This document shows positions 16,932 to 25,013 of a stretch of 62,606 nt of DNA, piece after piece; within the stretch, counting starts at the first letter, position 1; each line of letters opens with the position of its first letter. Origin of the DNA: an uncultured Bacteroidota bacterium (GTDB taxonomy: Bacteria > Bacteroidota > Bacteroidia > Flavobacteriales > Flavobacteriaceae); the NCBI GenBank assembly GCA_902598525.1, contig CACKBZ010000006.1, positions 1 to 62,606 of the forward strand, given 5' to 3'. The translations under genes and the position numbers were made by a program. A model generated the notes under the pieces. The model was not told the DNA's origin and ran no database searches. It was given only the letters and a program-made list of their open reading frames with translations.

Positions 16932-17593
16932 TTGTATTCTTTTAGGGATAAAATATTAGATCTGACAAATAGTTCCTCTGAATACCATTTATCTTTTCTA
17001 GCTTTGTTTATTATTTTTATATGGTTTGTATCAGAGTATGCAAAATCTCTCATGATCTGCTCACTTTTCCAAATACTTATAGTTGCTTGCTCTATAATGG
17101 GAAGCTCACCTATACCTTTGTAAAATTCTGCTCCATTATGACTCTTTATGGACCTAGCAGCTAAAGAAGTATTAAAAAGAAAATTTACTAGCTTATTGAA
17201 TTTTACTCTTGCTCTAGTTATCACCAAGATTTTGCCTCCATTATATGAACTAGCATTTTTAAAAGGGTTTATTCCATTCCAAGACCCTGTAAAACTGTAA
17301 GGATCAATCTTAATTTCAATTCGACTAGAGGATCTACTAATTATTTCATTTATAATACTATTCTTATTTATGAATTTCTTTCTAAAATGATCATTTTTCC
17401 AGGAGGTGATTATAACATAAGATGAAAAATCTGGAATTAAACTAAAACCATCCCTTGATCCAGTTCCAAAAAGTTTAATAAACTCTAGACCATTATCATT
17501 GATTAAGCTTTTATTGAATGTATAAGCACCCATTAGCTTAAACATCCAAAGCTTATTCTTTTTAAAATAAAATTGATCTATGTAATAGGTCAA
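16928..17593 (-). CDS. crtA: spheroidene monooxygenase-like carotenoid oxygenase (CrtA family)
   Basis: Related to CrtA, which introduces a keto group at C-2 of acyclic carotenoids. Matching features are LFGTGSRDGFSLIPDF, ILVITRARVKFNKLVNFL, the block FYKGIGELPIIEQATISIW and the C-terminal WYSEELFVRSNI, all in family order. The length of 221 residues is slightly below the bacterial norm (about 230-250). The frame opens with a TTG at 17593; the next candidate is ATG at 17545, which would remove the first conserved strand, so I keep TTG with some doubt. It is the first gene of the crtA-crtD-cruF operon and shares four bases (TTGA) with crtD. A keto-hydroxy carotenoid product is inferred. Confidence 0.82.
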   Translation of the reverse strand: MTYYIDQFYFKKNKLWMFKLMGAYTFNKSLINDNGLEFIKLFGTGSRDGFSLIPDFSSYVIITSWKNDHFRKKFINKNSIINEIISRSSSRIEIKIDPYSFTGSWNGINPFKNASSYNGGKILVITRARVKFNKLVNFLFNTSLAARSIKSHNGAEFYKGIGELPIIEQATISIWKSEQIMRDFAYSDTNHIKIINKARKDKWYSEELFVRSNILSLKEYN

Positions 17594-17622
17594 GTTTTAA
17601 GATTTAGGAAATGAAATATACA

Positions 17623-17650
17623 AAAAAACCCTACATATGTAGGGTTTTTT
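17623..17650 (-). terminator. intrinsic terminator after tRNA-Phe
   Basis: A nearly perfect palindrome, AAAAAACCCTACAT paired with ATGTAGGGTTTTTT, directly follows the tRNA-Phe 3' end on the minus strand and separates it from the carotenoid operon. It is symmetrical and could also act in the other direction. Confidence 0.85.
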
Positions 17651-17651
17651 G

Positions 17652-17724
17652 TGGTACCACCAGGAATCGAACCAGGGACACAAGGATTTTCAGTCCTTTG
17701 CTCTACCAACTGAGCTATGGTACC
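17652..17724 (-). tRNA. tRNA-Phe (anticodon GAA)
   Basis: A 73-base cloverleaf. The acceptor stem GGTACCA pairs with TGGTACC, with an A discriminator at 17652. The D-arm has AGCTCAGTTGGTAGAGC. The anticodon GAA is at 17691-17689 in the loop CTGAAAA, flanked by AAGGA/TCCTT. The T-arm contains GGTTCGATTCC. CCA is not encoded. Confidence 0.97.
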
Positions 17725-17736
17725 AAAAAGCAAAGG

Positions 17737-17744
17737 CAAATATA
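17737..17744 (-). promoter_or_regulatory. -7 promoter element for tRNA-Phe (TATATTTG)
   Basis: The minus strand reads TATATTTG 12 bases before the tRNA-Phe 5' end, identical to the octamer before tRNA-Asp and fitting TAnnTTTG. A TTTG at 17771-17768 may be the -33 box, though the 23-base spacer is longer than usual. Confidence 0.6.
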
Positions 17745-17801
17745 TTAATTTTAAATAAAGCTCTATTCAAATGTTTCTGTAATTTTATAAAAAAATGAAG
17801 T

Positions 17802-18533
17802 ATGAACTTGGTGATTGATATAGGTAATTCGAGAGTTAAATTATTTTTATTTAAAAATGACAAAATAACTTTTCGTAGCCTTTGTAATCATAATGAATTT
17901 ATTAAAACACTACAAACTCTTCCATTCAGGGAAGAAATAATTAACGTTATCTCATCTACTGTTTCAGTAAACTATGATGATATAATTGAATTAAATTTTA
18001 AAAATTCAAATTATTTCAAATTGTCCAATAAAAATTTAAAACTACCTTTTCAAAATAATTACAAGACATTAAATTCACTAGGTCAAGATAGATTGGCCCT
18101 AGTTTCATCTGCAGTATCAAGTTATCCCCAAACGAATACTTTAATTATAGATATTGGCACTTGTATAACGTATGATTTCATAGATTCAAAAAATATATAT
18201 CATGGAGGAGCAATTTCTCCAGGGTTTAATTTGAGGTATTCAAGTTTAAATGATCATACTTCAAATCTTCCTTTACTGGAGTTTAAAGAAATTGATAGAT
18301 TAATTGGATCGAATACAGAAGATTCTATACATTCTGGGATATACAATGGCATAATTGCAGAGATAAATTATCATATTGAAAAACTTTTTATTGATTATAA
18401 TGATCTGAACGTGGTGATAACGGGTGGATCCTCAAAGTTTTTGTTAAATAGGATAAAAAATGCAATATTTGCGGACCAAGACTTTATAGCTGTTGGTCTT
18501 AATTACATTATAAACTACAATGAGAATAGATAA
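17802..18533 (+). CDS. coaX: type III pantothenate kinase
   Basis: Phosphorylates pantothenate in the first committed step of coenzyme A synthesis. The 243-residue protein has the ASKHA-fold phosphate loop LVIDIGNSRVKLFLF at the N-terminus, the second phosphate motif LIIDIGTCITYDF near residue 112, GGAISPGFNLR near 132, and VVITGGSSKFLL near the C-terminus, all typical of CoaX. It leads a co-directional run (coaX, barrel protein, TPR protein, lptC, small membrane protein, CNNM protein) common in flavobacteria. Its last 14 bases overlap the next gene. Confidence 0.95.
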   Translation: MNLVIDIGNSRVKLFLFKNDKITFRSLCNHNEFIKTLQTLPFREEIINVISSTVSVNYDDIIELNFKNSNYFKLSNKNLKLPFQNNYKTLNSLGQDRLALVSSAVSSYPQTNTLIIDIGTCITYDFIDSKNIYHGGAISPGFNLRYSSLNDHTSNLPLLEFKEIDRLIGSNTEDSIHSGIYNGIIAEINYHIEKLFIDYNDLNVVITGGSSKFLLNRIKNAIFADQDFIAVGLNYIINYNENR

Positions 18534-19794
18534 AGTAAACATCTTAATTTTTTTTCTATTTTTTTCAATTCTTGCTTTTTCTCAGAATAACACTAGATCT
18601 CCATATTCACTAAATGAGTTAGGGGAGATAAACTTTCTCGGTAATGTTTCTAGTGTTTCAATGGGTGGAGTTGAGTCATCTCTTGACTCAATAGAGTTTA
18701 ATATTAACAATCCATCATCTCTAGCTAAGCTAAAAACCACAAATTATCAAATTGGAACTTTTTATAAATCTACTGGAATATCAAATGGTACTTTGACTGA
18801 TAGATATAACTCTGCAAATATAAATTATGTTGCAATAGGAATACCAGTTAAGAATTTTGGTTTTGGTTTTGGTGTTTTACCATATTCTTCAACTGGATTT
18901 AGCCTTCAATCCTCAGAAAGTTATAATGATGTTAATTCTATTGGATCGCGTCTTTTTTATGCAGATGGAAATGTTAATCGAGCATTTTTATCCGTAGGTT
19001 TACCATTGACTAAAACTATTTCCATAGGAGCAACGATAAATTATAATTTTGGAAAATTTTCATACGAAATGTTTAACCAGTACGATGAGGTTAGCTATGG
19101 AATTTATTCAAATAGTAGTTCAGAAATAAGTGGCTTTAATTATAATCTTTCATCAAGTTTTACAATCCCACTTAACGATGAATTATTAATAAATTTGGTA
19201 TATAATTACCACCCATCAAATAATCTTAAATCCTTTAATACTCAATCTATATTTACGACAACATCTTCTACAATAAATGTTGAATCACTAGGGGACTTTG
19301 TAGATATTGATTTAGAGAGTAGGCAACTTCAAAATACAAGCTTAAATATTCCTCAAAAATCTGTTTACTCTATAGGTCTAGAGAAAAAAAATAATTGGTT
19401 CGTTGGTGTTCAATATGAGGATAAATTATCCTCTTCATTTGAGAATAGATTCCTAGATATTAAAAACGTGTCTTACAGGGATTCAAAAGTATTATCTTTT
19501 GGAGGGTATTTAATACCAGATGCGACGTCTTTAACTAGTTACTGGAAAAGAGTTAAATACAGATTTGGCATTAAAAATGAAGAAAAAAGTATTATTGTAA
19601 ATAATTTGCCTGTAAATCATTTTATTTTAAATTTGGGACTTGGTTTACCACTATCAGGTCTTTCTAAAGCAAATTTTGGTCTTGAATTTGGTAAAATAGG
19701 TAACGATAAAAACACTATTGAAGAAAGTTACTTTGCAATGAGGCTGGGTTTATCGTTAAACGATGTTTGGTTTATTAAGAGAAAATATAATTAA
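18520..19794 (+). CDS. outer-membrane beta-barrel protein, FadL/PorV-like
   Basis: Predicted outer-membrane barrel of 424 residues. A signal peptide ends near residue 22 (ILAFSQ). The mature protein has alternating hydrophobic/polar strands and the segment NFLGNVSSVSMGGVESSLDS followed by NNPSSLAKLKTTNYQIG, typical of the FadL-like and type IX-associated barrels found in this flavobacterial operon. It starts 14 bases inside coaX, implying co-translation. The substrate is unknown; in this neighbourhood it is normally annotated only as a hypothetical membrane protein. Confidence 0.8.
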   Translation: MRIDKVNILIFFLFFSILAFSQNNTRSPYSLNELGEINFLGNVSSVSMGGVESSLDSIEFNINNPSSLAKLKTTNYQIGTFYKSTGISNGTLTDRYNSANINYVAIGIPVKNFGFGFGVLPYSSTGFSLQSSESYNDVNSIGSRLFYADGNVNRAFLSVGLPLTKTISIGATINYNFGKFSYEMFNQYDEVSYGIYSNSSSEISGFNYNLSSSFTIPLNDELLINLVYNYHPSNNLKSFNTQSIFTTTSSTINVESLGDFVDIDLESRQLQNTSLNIPQKSVYSIGLEKKNNWFVGVQYEDKLSSSFENRFLDIKNVSYRDSKVLSFGGYLIPDATSLTSYWKRVKYRFGIKNEEKSIIVNNLPVNHFILNLGLGLPLSGLSKANFGLEFGKIGNDKNTIEESYFAMRLGLSLNDVWFIKRKYN

Positions 19795-19810
19795 TATTCT
19801 CCTTTAAAAC

Positions 19811-21229
19811 ATGATTGAAAGTACAAATAGATTTAGCATTAGAAATATAAGCTCCTTAATAGTCTTATTTTCAATATTACTCTCATTACCTGTTCACTCT
19901 CAAGTAAGTCAAGATCAGTGTAAAGAACTACTATCTATTTCTAATGAAGATGCAAAGATTAGAAATTATCAAGCTGCTTATGAGCCATGGAGAAAAGTTT
20001 TAGATAATTGTCCAAAACTTAGTGTTGCAACCTATCAAATTGGAGAAAGAATCCTTAAAGATTTTATTTCAAAGGCAAATTCAGATGAGGATAAATTAAA
20101 ATATACAAATGATTTACTTGATCTATATGATAATTGGGCTTTAAATTTTCCATCGCGAAGAGGAGTAAATCAAATCGGTAAAATATTCAGTAGTAAGGGG
20201 CAAGCAATGCTTGATAATGGAATTGAGGATAAGTCTTTAATCTACAAAACTTTTGACTACGCATTTACAAACGATCCTAATAGTTTTACTAACCCAAAGT
20301 CATTAGCTTATTATTTTATTACAGGATATGATCTATTCAAAGCAGGTATAGATATCGAACTTGAAGATTTATTTGAAAAGTACGAAGAGTTGACTGAAAA
20401 GTTTCAACTTCTCCAAACCAATATTTCTAAAAATCTTGATTTGATTTTAAAGAAAGAAGAATCCGGTACTGCATTAACAGCTACTGAGCAGAGGAATAAA
20501 AAAAGATATAATACTAATACCAATGCTGTAGGTTCATATCTCCAGTTATTAGACCAAACTATTGCAAAGGAAGCTACATGTGAAATTCTAGTTCCCTTAT
20601 ATTCGAAGAACTTTGAAGAAAATAAAAACAATCCTCTTTGGATTAGAAGAGCTGCAGGAAGATTAGATGGTAAGGAATGTTCCAACGATCCATTGTTTGT
20701 GACTTTAGTAGAACAACTCCATAGTCTTGAACCATCTGCTGATTCTGCATACTATCTTGGAATTCTTAATGACAAAGATGGTAACGAAGAAGAGGCCCTA
20801 AAATATTACCAAGAGTCTGTTGCTCTTCAAACGGATAACTACAAAAAAGCAAACATACTGTATAAGATTGCAGTTAAATTTAGAAATGCTGGAAGAAGAT
20901 CTTCAGCAAGAGATTATGCAGAACAAGCATTATCTTATCAACCTTCTTTAGGGAGAGCATATCTTCTTATAGCTAATATGTATGCCGATAGTGCAAATAG
21001 CTGTGGTGATACACAATTTAATAAAAGAGCAGTTTTTTGGCTTGCTGCCCAGACTGCTCGAAAAGCAGGAAGAGTTGATGCTTCTTTAAAAAGAATCTCT
21101 GACAGAACTGTAGCAGCTTTTAATGGAAGAGCGCCTACTAAAACAGATATATTTACAGAGGGAAATCAAGGAACAACTATTTCGTTTTCTTGTTGGATTA
21201 GAAGGAGTGTTAAGGTACCAACCCTTTAA
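19811..21229 (+). CDS. exported tetratricopeptide-repeat protein
   Basis: A 472-residue exported protein. After a basic start (MIESTNRFSIRN) comes a hydrophobic signal segment ending HSQ near residue 31. The mature part begins with DQCKELLSISNEDAKIRNYQAAYEPWRKVLDNCP, read here as helical TPR repeats. Later repeats lie near 310-390 (SAYYLGILNDKDGNEEEAL, KANILYKIAVKFRNAGR). This type of TPR protein regularly sits between the barrel protein and lptC in flavobacteria, so a role in envelope assembly is plausible. It ends one base before the lptC start. Confidence 0.85.
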   Translation: MIESTNRFSIRNISSLIVLFSILLSLPVHSQVSQDQCKELLSISNEDAKIRNYQAAYEPWRKVLDNCPKLSVATYQIGERILKDFISKANSDEDKLKYTNDLLDLYDNWALNFPSRRGVNQIGKIFSSKGQAMLDNGIEDKSLIYKTFDYAFTNDPNSFTNPKSLAYYFITGYDLFKAGIDIELEDLFEKYEELTEKFQLLQTNISKNLDLILKKEESGTALTATEQRNKKRYNTNTNAVGSYLQLLDQTIAKEATCEILVPLYSKNFEENKNNPLWIRRAAGRLDGKECSNDPLFVTLVEQLHSLEPSADSAYYLGILNDKDGNEEEALKYYQESVALQTDNYKKANILYKIAVKFRNAGRRSSARDYAEQALSYQPSLGRAYLLIANMYADSANSCGDTQFNKRAVFWLAAQTARKAGRVDASLKRISDRTVAAFNGRAPTKTDIFTEGNQGTTISFSCWIRRSVKVPTL

Positions 21230-21230
21230 A

Positions 21231-21746
21231 ATGAGACTTATTCTATTTGCACTTGTTTTTGCTACTTCATGTAATACAGATAGTCAAATAATAATTAACA
21301 AAGATGAAATTGTTCCACTAAGTATTGCTAACAATTTTACAATGACATATACTGACTCCACTATTACAAGATCATATGTTTCGGGGAAAACTCATTATGA
21401 TTTTTCAAATACTGAACTTAATTACTCTGAATTCTTCGAAGATGTTGAACTTATAATATACGATGACGATAAAACATCAATAATTAAGTCTGATTATGCA
21501 ATAATCTATAATTCACTCAGATTTATAGAGTTTAATGGAAATGTTGAAATAACAACTACTAATGAAGAGAGTTTAACCGCAAGTCAACTTTTTTATGATA
21601 CCGAAAATGAGTGGTTATTTACTGAAGAAAAATTTCAATATTCTGATAAAACCAATAAAATAAATGCTAACAGACTTGATTCAAATAGAGACTTTACCGA
21701 TCTTGTTACAGGTAATTTGACAGGCTCAATAAACGTATCAGACTAA
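21231..21746 (+). CDS. lptC: LPS export protein LptC (lipoprotein form)
   Basis: Periplasmic link of the lipopolysaccharide export bridge, passing LPS from the LptBFG transporter to LptA. I use the ATG at 21231, which begins MRLILFALVFATSC, a lipoprotein signal with Cys14. The longer frame from 21123 runs through the end of the TPR gene and has no family support. The mature part shows the LptC beta-jellyroll pattern, with repeated D-Y-x-x-I-Y-N and GNVEITT segments. The stop overlaps the next start as TAATG. lptE at 42932 is another part of the same export machine. Confidence 0.88.
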   Translation: MRLILFALVFATSCNTDSQIIINKDEIVPLSIANNFTMTYTDSTITRSYVSGKTHYDFSNTELNYSEFFEDVELIIYDDDKTSIIKSDYAIIYNSLRFIEFNGNVEITTTNEESLTASQLFYDTENEWLFTEEKFQYSDKTNKINANRLDSNRDFTDLVTGNLTGSINVSD

Positions 21747-21931
21747 TGAAGAACTTCCTTATTTCAGAAATAATATATTGGGTAATTGCAGTTATCTCTT
21801 TATTTAGTGTAATTGAAAATTGGTCAATTAATAAAGATAGAGCATATATATTTTTAGGGTTTTGTATACTATCTGTTTTTATGGCTCTATTTAGAAGACA
21901 TTTCAGAAAAAAATATTCAAACAAAGGATAA
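21746..21931 (+). CDS. small two-helix membrane protein, conserved in this operon
   Basis: 61 residues with two hydrophobic segments (IIYWVIAVISLFSVI and AYIFLGFCILSVFMALF) and a strongly basic tail (RRHFRKK), so both ends are probably cytoplasmic. Its ATG overlaps the lptC stop (TAATG), and its stop is directly followed by the ATG of the CNNM gene. A small protein at this position is usual in flavobacteria. The function is unknown; an accessory to the CNNM transporter is a guess from position. Confidence 0.8.
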   Translation: MKNFLISEIIYWVIAVISLFSVIENWSINKDRAYIFLGFCILSVFMALFRRHFRKKYSNKG

Positions 21932-23182
21932 ATGTTTATAATTTTTAGCCTTTTGTTATCAGCTTTTTTCTCAGGAATGGAAATAGCTTATGTTTCCTCA
22001 AACAGATTAGACCTCGAAATTGAAAAAAATAAATCTGGTTTAATACCAAAAATTCTTTCAATTATTACTCAAAATCCATCCAGATTTATTGCTACAATGT
22101 TAATCGGAAATAATTTTGTTCTTGTTATTTATGGAATTTTCATGGGACAGTATATTATGGATAATATACCATTTGTTTTATTGGACTCTTTAAATGAATT
22201 CACTTTAGTTCTTATTCAGACTTTAATTTCAACTTTTCTTATTCTTATAGCTGCTGAGTTTATTCCAAAAGTTTTATTTCAAATTTATTCTAATATGTCA
22301 ATGAAGATTTTTGCAATACCTGCATATTTCTTTTATTTATTACTATATCCAATTACAAGTTTAGTGACAATTATCTCTAATTTTATTCTTAAGACCTTCT
22401 TTAAGGTAAGCCCCGATGAGTCTAAAATTTCATTTTCAAAACTAGAACTGGAAAGCTATATAGAAAATGAGATTGAGAATTCTGATGAAAACTTAGATAC
22501 AGAAATTGAAATTTTTCAAAATGCGTTGGAGTTGTCTGAAATTAAAGCAAGAGATGTTATGGTCCCTAGAGCTGAGATTATTGCTGTCGATAGTTCAATT
22601 CAGATTCAAAAAGTCAAAAAGATTTTTGAAGAAACAGGTCTTTCAAAGATTCCTGTATTTGATGATTCTATTGATAATATTATTGGTTATGTTCATTCTT
22701 TTGACTTTTTAAAAAAACCATCTGACATAAGCAACTTAATAATTCCAGTTGAGTTCGTTCCTGAGCCTATGTTGGTTAATGATATTCTAGAGCAGCTCAC
22801 TAGACAACGAAAAAGTATCGCAGTTGTAATTGATGAATATGGGGGAACATCCGGAATTATTACAGTAGAGGATATAGTCGAAGAGCTATTTGGTGAAATT
22901 GAGGATGAACATGATAATTATGATTATTATGAAAAGAAAATATCAGATAATTTATATGAGTTTTCTGCTAGATTAGAAATAGATTATCTTAATAAATCTC
23001 ATAACCTTAACTTACCAGAGAGTGAATCATATGATACATTAGGTGGATTAATTGTATTTAATGAAGAGTATATTCCAAATGTTGATGATGAAATAAAAGT
23101 TGGAGAATATTCTATAAAAATTATTGAGGCAACTTCGTCTAAAATTGAAAAAGTGCTATTAAAAAAAATTGAGATAGAATAG
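21932..23182 (+). CDS. CNNM/CorC-type membrane protein (DUF21, CBS pair, CorC_HlyC)
   Basis: A 416-residue predicted divalent-cation (Mg2+/Co2+) transport protein, often misnamed hemolysin. The N-terminal DUF21 domain (about residues 1-170) has four hydrophobic segments, including FFSGMEIAYVSSNRL. A CBS pair follows, starting at ARDVMVPRAEI near 209 and continuing to IAVVIDEYGGTSGIITVEDI near 305. The C-terminal CorC_HlyC domain carries YDTLGGLIVF. It begins on the base after the small membrane protein gene ends. A separate promoter-like site precedes the next gene. Confidence 0.92.
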   Translation: MFIIFSLLLSAFFSGMEIAYVSSNRLDLEIEKNKSGLIPKILSIITQNPSRFIATMLIGNNFVLVIYGIFMGQYIMDNIPFVLLDSLNEFTLVLIQTLISTFLILIAAEFIPKVLFQIYSNMSMKIFAIPAYFFYLLLYPITSLVTIISNFILKTFFKVSPDESKISFSKLELESYIENEIENSDENLDTEIEIFQNALELSEIKARDVMVPRAEIIAVDSSIQIQKVKKIFEETGLSKIPVFDDSIDNIIGYVHSFDFLKKPSDISNLIIPVEFVPEPMLVNDILEQLTRQRKSIAVVIDEYGGTSGIITVEDIVEELFGEIEDEHDNYDYYEKKISDNLYEFSARLEIDYLNKSHNLNLPESESYDTLGGLIVFNEEYIPNVDDEIKVGEYSIKIIEATSSKIEKVLLKKIEIE

Positions 23183-23202
23183 CATAAATTAATACTTAGT
23201 TG

Positions 23203-23210
23203 TATTTTCG
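23203..23210 (+). promoter_or_regulatory. possible -7 element before the ppiD homologue (TATTTTCG)
   Basis: TATTTTCG differs at one position from TAnnTTTG and ends 15 bases before the ATG at 23226. No convincing -33 box is visible. Confidence 0.3.
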
Positions 23211-23225
23211 AAAATTATTTAGATT

Positions 23226-25013
23226 ATGGCAATTCTTGGACAAATTAGAAAAAGATCAATCTTCCTTATAATAGTAATTGGTATGGCTTTGTTTGCCTTT
23301 GTCATATCTGGCGTTTTTACATCTAACGGAGGCTTCAGCTCTAATCAGCCAGTAGGTGAAATTAATGGAGAGGAGATTGACTACGAAATGTTTAATTTAA
23401 TGGTTGAGCAAGCACAAACAGTCTATGGATTAAATACTACACAAGCCGTTAATGTTGCATGGGATCAGGGAATTAAAAATCAGGCTTTAAACCAAGAACT
23501 TGATAAATTAGGTATAGATGCTGGTAAGAACCAATTAGAACTAATACTTTCACGTGATGAATCAATAATTCAAAATCCATTATTTCAAAATGAAATAGGT
23601 CTTTTTGACTTCAGTAAATTTTCAACTTATATATCTCAACTAAAAACATCAAATCCGTCAGTTTATAATTCGTGGAAAATTCAAGAGGAAAATATTATTT
23701 CTCTAGCTAAACAAAATATATACTTTGATTTAATAAAATCAAGTGTAATGTTCACTAATGTTGAGTCTAAAATTCAATATCATCTTGAAAATGATAAAGT
23801 TAATATTCAATACCTTAGAATACCTTATGATTCTGTACCAGACTCAATCATAAATATAAAGGATTCTGAAATCCTATCATATATCAAAAAACACAGAGAT
23901 AAATATGAAATTGAAGAATCAAAAGAGATTGAATATATATTTATTCCAGATGTAGCGTCTGCTTTAGACGAAGATAATATCAGAATAAATCTTGAACAAT
24001 TGAGGTCTGGATTTAATCAATTAAATCGAGTCACAAATTCTACCGAATTTATCGAGGGGTTTGATACAGTTAAAAATTACTCTGAATTTATTGATATTTA
24101 CTCAGAAGTTAGTTGGGATTCAATATACAGAACAAAGCAAGAGCTATCCAGCAATTTTTCTGATATACTCTTTGGTCTTAGGGAAGGACAAGTATTTGGT
24201 CCATACAAGGATGGTAATTTTTATAAAATTTCAAGAATGATTGACAAAAAGAGAGAGGATAATCTCAATAAAGTTCTTATTGCAGATGTTGTGAAAGAAA
24301 TCATTCCTTCAAATGAATCATCCAATGAAAATTACAGAAAAGCTTCTCAAGCTGAATTTGATGCTAACAATAATCTAGCACTAAATTATAGTGACGCAAA
24401 TCTAGTTATTAACGAATTTGAATCTTTTGAGAACTTTGATGAAGGATTACCAAGTATTAATAATTCTAGACAAGTAATTAAATGGATATATGAGAAAGGC
24501 TCAAGGGTAGGTGATGTAAAAAGATTTGATCTAACGGATGGTTATATTGTTGCAAAAATCACAGATTTAAATAATAAAAGACTGCCATCAATAGAAGACA
24601 TCAGGGATGAAATTTCTCAAATTTTATCTCGCAATAAAAAATTTAAATATCTAAGTGATAAATACAAAAAAAACGTAAATATTGACAATATTGCTGAAGA
24701 ATTCAGCTTAGAAATTGAAAATGCATCTGCTGTAACACAATATGATCCTATACTTGTAGGTGCTGGTGTTGAACCCTACATAATTGGTTCTTCATTTTCT
24801 CTTGAGATAGATGAGGTTTCAGATTTACTCAAAGGAAACAGCGGAGTATTCATTGTAAAATTATTATCAAAAGATTTCGCAACTGAAGTTGATTTAGTTC
24901 AGGAAATTTCAAACTCTTTAACTAACCAAGAACTTCAAAGGATTGCAACTCTAATAATTGAAGTTATAGAGTCAAAAGCTGAAATTGTTGATAATAGAAG
25001 CTTTTACTATTGA
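23226..25013 (+). CDS. PpiD/SurA-N-type periplasmic chaperone lacking the parvulin domain
   Basis: A membrane-anchored periplasmic folding factor of 595 residues. One N-terminal helix (IFLIIVIGMALFAFVISGV, about 12-30) is followed by a SurA-type N-terminal chaperone region (GEINGEEIDYEMFNLMVEQ) and a C-terminal region like flavobacterial PpiD. In the homologues I remember (about 700 residues), a parvulin prolyl-isomerase domain with an ASHIL motif lies between the segment ending KISRMID and the segment starting VxxxIxPS. Here KISRMIDKKREDN runs almost straight into LIADVVKEIIPSNES, with no ASHIL, no GGDLG and no NPVG signatures. About 100 residues therefore appear removed in frame. It overlaps the convergent GYDIA kinase by 7 bases. 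Confidence 0.85.
   Translation: MAILGQIRKRSIFLIIVIGMALFAFVISGVFTSNGGFSSNQPVGEINGEEIDYEMFNLMVEQAQTVYGLNTTQAVNVAWDQGIKNQALNQELDKLGIDAGKNQLELILSRDESIIQNPLFQNEIGLFDFSKFSTYISQLKTSNPSVYNSWKIQEENIISLAKQNIYFDLIKSSVMFTNVESKIQYHLENDKVNIQYLRIPYDSVPDSIINIKDSEILSYIKKHRDKYEIEESKEIEYIFIPDVASALDEDNIRINLEQLRSGFNQLNRVTNSTEFIEGFDTVKNYSEFIDIYSEVSWDSIYRTKQELSSNFSDILFGLREGQVFGPYKDGNFYKISRMIDKKREDNLNKVLIADVVKEIIPSNESSNENYRKASQAEFDANNNLALNYSDANLVINEFESFENFDEGLPSINNSRQVIKWIYEKGSRVGDVKRFDLTDGYIVAKITDLNNKRLPSIEDIRDEISQILSRNKKFKYLSDKYKKNVNIDNIAEEFSLEIENASAVTQYDPILVGAGVEPYIIGSSFSLEIDEVSDLLKGNSGVFIVKLLSKDFATEVDLVQEISNSLTNQELQRIATLIIEVIESKAEIVDNRSFYY

Noticed and set aside
21123-21230. Longer LptC frame overlapping the TPR gene
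   Set aside because: The extension is the shadow of the TPR gene in another frame; the lipoprotein signal starts at 21231.
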